From Pseudomonas alkylphenolica (lineage in GTDB: Bacteria; Pseudomonadota; Gammaproteobacteria; Pseudomonadales; Pseudomonadaceae): a DNA stretch of 64,000 nt. The position numbers were made by a program, and so were the translations under genes. Location of the stretch: positions 1 to 64,000 of the forward strand of contig NZ_JADUCM010000030.1 of assembly GCF_016009175.1 (NCBI RefSeq), given 5' to 3'. Below, one piece after another: positions 59,693-64,000 of the stretch (position 1 is the stretch's first letter; each line of letters opens with the position of its first letter). Below the pieces are notes generated by a model. It was not told where the DNA came from. It was given only the letters and a program-made list of their open reading frames with translations, and searched no databases.

Positions 59693-60325
59693 GTGAGCGG
59701 CTTGTTTATTACCCTGGAAGGTCCCGAAGGCGCGGGCAAGAGCACCAACCGCGAGTACCTCGCCGAGCATCTGCGCGCCGCGGGCGTGGACGTGGTGCTG
59801 ACCCGCGAGCCGGGTGGTACGCCATTGGCAGAGCGGATTCGCGAGCTGCTGTTGGCACCGAGCGATGAGGCCATGGATGCCGACACCGAGCTGCTGCTGG
59901 TGTTCGCAGCCCGTGCCCAGCACCTGGCGCAGGTCATTCGTCCGGCCCTGGCGCGCGGTGCGGTGGTGCTGTGTGATCGCTTTACCGATGCCACCTATGC
60001 CTATCAGGGCGGTGGTCGCGGCCTGTCGGTGTCGCGTATTGCCACCCTTGAGCAGTTCGTTCAGGGCGAATTGCGTCCTGACCTGACGCTGGTATTCGAT
60101 CTGCCGGTGGAAGTCGGCCTGTCCAGGGCAGCGGCCCGTGGTCGGCTGGACCGCTTCGAGCAGGAAGGCCAGGTCTTCTTCGAAGCCGTGCGAGACGCCT
60201 ACCTGGCGCGAGCCAAGGCGGCCCCGCAGCAATACCGGCTGATCGACGCTTCGCAATCGCTGGTGCAGGTGCAGCAGTCGCTGGACGCCTTGCTGCCGCA
60301 GATCCTGGAGCGTTGCCGTGGCTGA
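59693..60325 (+). CDS. tmk: Thymidylate kinase
   Basis: 210 residues. It phosphorylates dTMP to dTDP. The P-loop is FITLEGPEGAGKSTN, the DR motif is VVLCDRFTDATYAYQGGGRGL, and the LID arginine-rich segment is SRAAARGRLDRFEQEG. GTG start with TAAGGA upstream. It overlaps holB by eight bases. Confidence 0.95.
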   Translation: MSGLFITLEGPEGAGKSTNREYLAEHLRAAGVDVVLTREPGGTPLAERIRELLLAPSDEAMDADTELLLVFAARAQHLAQVIRPALARGAVVLCDRFTDATYAYQGGGRGLSVSRIATLEQFVQGELRPDLTLVFDLPVEVGLSRAAARGRLDRFEQEGQVFFEAVRDAYLARAKAAPQQYRLIDASQSLVQVQQSLDALLPQILERCRG

Positions 60326-61304
60326 GGCCTATCCTTGGCAGCAGGCCTTGTGGCAGCAGCTGGCAGGTCGTACCCAGCATGCCCATGCCTACTTGCTGCA
60401 TGGCCCTCAGGGTATCGGCAAGCGCGCGCTGGCCGAACGCCTGATGGCCCTGTTGCTCTGCCAGCGGCCGGTCAACCTGAACGCGTGCGGGCAGTGCAAG
60501 TCATGCCTGTTGCTGGCCGCCGGCAGTCACCCGGATAACTATGTGCTCGAACCGGAGGAGGCTGACAAGCCGATCAAGGTCGATCAGGTTCGCGACCTCG
60601 TGTCCTTCGTGGTCCAGACCGCACAGCTGGGTGGTCGCAAGGTGGTGTTGATCGAGCCGGTGGAGGCAATGAATATCAATGCTGCCAACGCCTTGCTCAA
60701 GAGTCTGGAAGAGCCTTCCGGTGACACTGTCCTGCTGCTGGTCAGTCATCAGTCGAGCCGATTGCTGCCGACCATCAAGAGCCGGTGTGTACAGCAGGCC
60801 TGCCCGTTGCCGAGTACCGGGCAAAGCCAGGCATGGTTGAGTCAGGCATTGCCTGAGTGCGATGAGCAGGAGCGCCTTGATCTGCTCACCCTGGCGGCTG
60901 GTTCGCCGTTGGCTGCCGTGTCCCTGCATGCTCAGGGGGTGCGTGAACAGCGCGCGCTGGTGGTCGACGGGGTGAAGAAGCTGCTCAAGCAGCAAGCCTC
61001 CCCCAGCCAGTTGGCAGAAGCCTGGAATGCTGTGCCCTTGCTGCAGCTGTTCGATTGGTTCTGCGACTGGTCCAACCTCATCCTGCGCTATCAGTTGACC
61101 GAGGACGAAGAAGGTTTAGGCTTGAGCGATATGCGCAAGGTCGTGCAGTACCTGGCGCAGAAGAGTGCGCAGGGCAAGGTGCTGGAGATTCAGGACTGGA
61201 TCCTTGCCCATCGCCAGAAGGTGCTGGCCAAGGCCAACCTCAATCGCGTGCTGTTGCTCGAAGCGTTGCTGGCGTCCTGGGCGATGTTGCCTGGCCAGCG
61301 TTGA
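60318..61304 (+). CDS. holB: DNA polymerase III delta' subunit
   Basis: 328 residues, part of the clamp loader. The AAA+ fold has HAYLLHGPQGIGKRALAERL, a zinc module CGQCKSCLLL (with an upstream cysteine), VVLIEPVEAMNINAANALLKSLEEP and SHQSSRLLPTIKSRC. GTG 60318 lies inside the end of tmk. The next gene, tatD, begins 43 bp later with no pilZ between. Confidence 0.94.
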   Translation: MAEAYPWQQALWQQLAGRTQHAHAYLLHGPQGIGKRALAERLMALLLCQRPVNLNACGQCKSCLLLAAGSHPDNYVLEPEEADKPIKVDQVRDLVSFVVQTAQLGGRKVVLIEPVEAMNINAANALLKSLEEPSGDTVLLLVSHQSSRLLPTIKSRCVQQACPLPSTGQSQAWLSQALPECDEQERLDLLTLAAGSPLAAVSLHAQGVREQRALVVDGVKKLLKQQASPSQLAEAWNAVPLLQLFDWFCDWSNLILRYQLTEDEEGLGLSDMRKVVQYLAQKSAQGKVLEIQDWILAHRQKVLAKANLNRVLLLEALLASWAMLPGQR

Positions 61305-61347
61305 GCCGAGCTGTCCCTTACTTTCATTTCAGTGTTGTCATGTGCCC

Positions 61348-62160
61348 ATGCTTGTAGATTCCCATTGCCACCTCGACCGTCTCGATCTCTCCGCCCACCA
61401 GGGTTCGCTGGATGCGGCGCTGGATGCCGCACGTGCGCGCGGTGTCGGCCACTTCCTGTGCATCGGCGTCAGCGCCGACAACGCCAAGGCCGTCAAAGAC
61501 CTGAGCGAGCGCTACAGCGATGTCGACTGTTCGGTGGGTATCCATCCGCTGGACCTCACCCCCGATGGTGCGCCGCCGCTGGAGTGGCTGCTCAAGGAGC
61601 TGGCGCATCCGCATGTGGTGGCAATCGGTGAAACCGGCCTGGACTATCACTACGAGCCGGAAGCCGCCGAGGTTCAACAGGACTCTTTCCGCTTGCACCT
61701 GCAAGCGGCGAAAGTCACCGGCAAGCCGGTCATCATTCATACCCGGGCAGCGCGCGCCGACACCCTGGCGCTGCTGCGCGAGGCTGACCTGGCGCAGGCC
61801 GGCGTGCTGCACTGCTTTACCGAAGACTGGGAGATGGCCAAGGCCGCGCTGGACCTGGGTTACTACATTTCGTTGTCCGGCATCGTTACCTTCCGCAATG
61901 CCGACGCCTTGCGCGATGTCGCCCGGCAGGTGCCGGCCGAGCGCTTGCTGGTGGAGACGGATTCGCCGTACCTTGCGCCGATTCCGTACCGCGGCAAGCC
62001 GAACCTGCCGCAATACGTGCGCGAAGTGGCGGAGTTTGTCGCGATGGTACGGGGTGAGCGCTACGAGCAACTGGCCGAGCAAACCACGGCGAACTTCAAG
62101 CGCCTGTTCCCGCTGGCACGGCTTTTCGCGGGTAAACCCGCTCCCACAGGATCGGTGTGA
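61348..62160 (+). CDS. tatD: TatD-family metal-dependent DNase/hydrolase
   Basis: 270 residues. Metal ligands: LVDSHCHLDRL, AIGETGLDYHY, VIIHTRAA, VLHCFTEDW and LLVETDSPYLAP. TatD proteins are 3'-5' exodeoxyribonucleases active in DNA repair. The last 12 residues or so (ARLFAGKPAPTGSV) are encoded by a REP element rather than by family sequence. The Shine-Dalgarno before ATG 61348 is poor. Confidence 0.93.
   Translation: MLVDSHCHLDRLDLSAHQGSLDAALDAARARGVGHFLCIGVSADNAKAVKDLSERYSDVDCSVGIHPLDLTPDGAPPLEWLLKELAHPHVVAIGETGLDYHYEPEAAEVQQDSFRLHLQAAKVTGKPVIIHTRAARADTLALLREADLAQAGVLHCFTEDWEMAKAALDLGYYISLSGIVTFRNADALRDVARQVPAERLLVETDSPYLAPIPYRGKPNLPQYVREVAEFVAMVRGERYEQLAEQTTANFKRLFPLARLFAGKPAPTGSV
62126..62150. 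repeat. REP element overlapping the 3' end of tatD
   Basis: TCGCGGGTAAACCCGCTCCCACAGG is the typical Pseudomonas REP palindrome (GCGGGT-AA-ACCCGC core). It lies inside the tatD frame and supplies its C-terminal codons. Confidence 0.88.
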
Positions 62161-62190
62161 TTTTTGTCCCTGAGGGGCTGAATGGCGGGC

Positions 62191-62310
62191 AAAAAAAACC
62201 CGGGTTCTGGGGGGTGAATCCGGGTTAAGACCATTAGGAGTAAAACAAAGGTACGCGGTCCATGGGCACCTTTATCGGCGCGCCACTTGGGGGGATGCGC
62301 CGCGCCAACA
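62191..62310 (-). ncRNA. rgsA: RgsA-like small RNA (P16 type)
   Basis: The predicted minus-strand transcript is about 120 nt, with a terminator stem AACCCGG / CCGGGTT and a T8 tail at its 3' end (62191-62198). Its 5' half can form a GGCGCG/CGCGCC stem. In P. aeruginosa the RpoS-dependent, Gac-influenced sRNA RgsA lies at this place beside tatD; the length, position and terminator agree. The gap 62161-62399 has no protein gene. The identification is from position and structure, not from an alignment. Confidence 0.75.
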
Positions 62311-62316
62311 CCTGAA

Positions 62317-62324
62317 GTATTGGT
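62317..62324 (-). promoter_or_regulatory. RpoS-like -10 of rgsA
   Basis: On the minus strand CCAATACT lies six bases before the predicted 5' end at 62310. It resembles the extended sigma-S -10 (CTATACT). No clear -35 is seen, which is compatible with RpoS control. Confidence 0.5.
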
Positions 62325-62399
62325 CAGGATTGGCGGGCTGCCAGCGGTGGTTGCTCGTTTTTTAAACAGATTTGGAATACAGCCGCCGCTGCTGAGCAC

Positions 62400-63533
62400 T
62401 CATCGCTCTGCTATCTGCCGCACCACTGCCAGAGTTTCGTCGATAACCTGCCTGGATGTGTAGAAATGCGGGGAAAACCGCACACCAGGGCCGCGAGTAA
62501 TGCAAACCACCTGTTGCTGTTTCAGCAGGTGATGAGCGCGAGCATTGTCCACCCCGGCAATGCTGAACGACACAATGCCGGAACGGCGCCCTGGGTCTTG
62601 CGGGCTGTGCAGTTGTACGCCCGCAATGGCCTTCAGCCCGTCGTACAGCCACTGCACCCGCTCGGCCAGCAGTGCCGACACCTGTTCCATCCCTACCTCT
62701 TCCAGTAGCGACAGGCTGGCGTCCAGGGCTGCCGCACCCAGCATGTTCGGGCTGCCGCATTCAAAACGCCGGGCGCTGTGGGCCGGTTCCCATTCGGTGC
62801 GGGTGTAATCACCCATGTGTTCAAGCATGTGCCAGCCGTATTCGCTGAGCTTCAGGCGTGGGCGTACCTCGGCGCGGCAATAGAACACACCGAGCCCCTC
62901 CGGGCCGAGCATCCATTTGTGCCCGTCGGCCATGGCGAAATCGCATTGATAGGCTTGCACGTCAAAGGGCAGGGCGCCCAGTTGCTGGATGGCATCGATA
63001 CAGAACAGCACATTGCGCTCCCGACAGCCTTGGCCAAGCCGGGGCAGGTCCAGGCGCAGGCCACTGGCGAACTGTACGGCACTGACCGCCAGCAGGCGTA
63101 CCTGCGGCCCGCAGGCGGCCAGCAGGTCGGCTTCCGGGTCGGTGCCCTTGAGGCTGACCTGGCGCACTTCGACACCCCGGTCGGCCAGCGCTTCCCAGAC
63201 GATCCGGTTGGATGGGAACTCCTCATCGCTGATGACGATCTGGTCGCCGGCCTGCCAGTCGAGCCCGAAGGCAACGAACGACAACGCCTCCGAGGTGTTC
63301 TTGACCAGGGCGATGTCGTCTGTCGAGGGTGCATTGATCAGGCGCATCAGGCGTTCGCGCAGGCGCTGCTCCATGGCCATCCATGCTGGATAGTCGCGGG
63401 CGCCAAGCCAAACGTTTTCCTCTGCAAAGCGGGCGACGGCTTTACTGGCGCGTCTGGGCCAAGGGGCGACGGCGGCATGGTTCAGGTAGCGAAGGCCTGG
63501 CGCTTGTTCAAACTCATCAAGAAACATAGACAT
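62400..63533 (-). CDS. Class V aminotransferase (cysteine desulfurase-like fold)
   Basis: 377 residues. YLNHAAVAPWP opens the domain, PLP contacts include NTSEALSFVAFG, and the Schiff-base lysine is in ADGHKWMLGPEGLGVFY. The C-terminal RFSPHFYTSRQVID is typical. It resembles isopenicillin-N epimerase or selenocysteine lyase-like proteins; the substrate is unknown. It is divergent from the TetR gene and followed on its own strand by rgsA. Confidence 0.88.
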   Translation of the reverse strand: MSMFLDEFEQAPGLRYLNHAAVAPWPRRASKAVARFAEENVWLGARDYPAWMAMEQRLRERLMRLINAPSTDDIALVKNTSEALSFVAFGLDWQAGDQIVISDEEFPSNRIVWEALADRGVEVRQVSLKGTDPEADLLAACGPQVRLLAVSAVQFASGLRLDLPRLGQGCRERNVLFCIDAIQQLGALPFDVQAYQCDFAMADGHKWMLGPEGLGVFYCRAEVRPRLKLSEYGWHMLEHMGDYTRTEWEPAHSARRFECGSPNMLGAAALDASLSLLEEVGMEQVSALLAERVQWLYDGLKAIAGVQLHSPQDPGRRSGIVSFSIAGVDNARAHHLLKQQQVVCITRGPGVRFSPHFYTSRQVIDETLAVVRQIAER

Positions 63534-63605
63534 GGTCGGATGATCCGTGCATTTTGGCGCAAGTTAGGCATAATAACCGGCTTCGATTTTGATCCAGTCC
63601 TTCTT

Positions 63606-64000
63606 ATGCAGAAAGAACCTCGTAAGGTCCGTGAGTTTCGTCGCCGTGAGCAAGAAATTCTCGATACCGCACTCAAGCTGTTTCTCGAACAGGGTGAAGA
63701 CAGTGTCACCGTCGAGATGATCGCTGATGCAGTCGGTATCGGCAAAGGCACGATCTACAAGCATTTCAAATCCAAGGCGGAGATCTACCTGCGCCTGATG
63801 CTCGACTACGAGCGCGATTTGAACGAACTGTTGCACTCTGCCGACGTCGATCGCGACAAGGAAGCCCTGTCGCGCGCCTATTTCGAATTTCGCATGCGTG
63901 ATCCGCAGCGTTACCGGTTGTTTGACCGCCTCGAAGAGAAAGTGGTCAAGGGCAACCAGGTACCGGAGATGGTCGAGGAGCTGCACAAGATCCGCGCCTC
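63606..64000 (+). CDS. TetR-family regulator, 3' end outside the window
   Basis: The first 131 codons are present. The N-terminal HTH has EILDTALKLFLEQGEDSVTVEMIADAVGIGKGTIYKHFKSKAEIY around a classic TetR helix-turn-helix (residues about 15-62). The effector domain begins near 70 and is cut at the window end. Orthologues next to tatD and rgsA occur in other pseudomonads. The ligand and targets are unknown. Confidence 0.88.
   Translation, partial: MQKEPRKVREFRRREQEILDTALKLFLEQGEDSVTVEMIADAVGIGKGTIYKHFKSKAEIYLRLMLDYERDLNELLHSADVDRDKEALSRAYFEFRMRDPQRYRLFDRLEEKVVKGNQVPEMVEELHKIRA

Overview
The window is a GC-rich gammaproteobacterial chromosome segment that reads as Pseudomonas, probably of the fluorescens/putida side. 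The evidence is the gene order (earP-efp-ohr-ohrR; alaA-msrB-gpx-sagS; lpxK-kdsB-murB // rne-rluC-sppA // yceF-yceD-rpmF-plsX-fabD-fabG-acpP-fabF-pabC-mltG-tmk-holB-tatD), REP-type palindromes between genes, an arginine-32 EF-P with its rhamnosyltransferase EarP, a type II DAHP synthase and an RgsA-like small RNA. No insertion sequence, prophage, CRISPR array or restriction system was found.

Layout. 0-7 kb: a GreA/GreB-like factor and a small membrane protein, divergent from earP and efp; then the organic peroxide pair ohrR-ohr with a palindromic operator, two LysR regulators flanking a TauE/SafE-type permease, and a DUF1127 protein. 7-15.3 kb: a YcaQ-type DNA glycosylase, type II DAHP synthase, a spermidine-synthase-like protein, the DEAD-box helicase deaD with a structured leader, an LigB-type dioxygenase, tpm and htpX. 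15.4-22.4 kb: alaA, msrB and gpx, the hybrid kinase SagS, an AAA ATPase coupled to the free methionine-R-sulfoxide reductase MsrC, and an unknown membrane-anchored protein. 22.6-23.3 kb: a tRNA operon Glu-Gly-Glu-Gly-Gly.

23.35-31.8 kb is the one clearly accessory region. It directly follows the tRNA operon and carries a chaperone-usher fimbrial locus on the minus strand (major subunit, chaperone, usher, tip adhesin). The locus is interrupted between chaperone and usher by an oppositely oriented gene for a 598-residue protein of repeated beta-sandwich-like units. AT-rich gene-poor flanks of about 0.7-0.8 kb and a possible gene remnant lie at its edges.

31.8-64 kb returns to core genome: a PA2817-like protein, fadE, a glutathione transferase, an ABC-2 exporter, DUF2062, comEC, an ExbB/ExbD pair, then lipid A/KDO/peptidoglycan genes (lpxK, a Trm112-like protein, kdsB, a tyrosine phosphatase, murB). 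RNase E (rne) and rluC are divergent, followed by a HAD phosphatase and sppA. The fatty-acid operon runs through pabC, mltG, tmk, holB and tatD. The window ends with rgsA, a class V aminotransferase and a TetR gene cut by the window edge.

Most useful observations: the split fimbrial locus and its unknown repeat protein; apparent leaderless promoters for yceD and rluC; a predicted leader of about 680 nt on rne; absence of pilZ between holB and tatD; a TatD C-terminus encoded by a REP element; and the RgsA-like sRNA gene. Motif and family calls come from reading the sequence; no database search was run.
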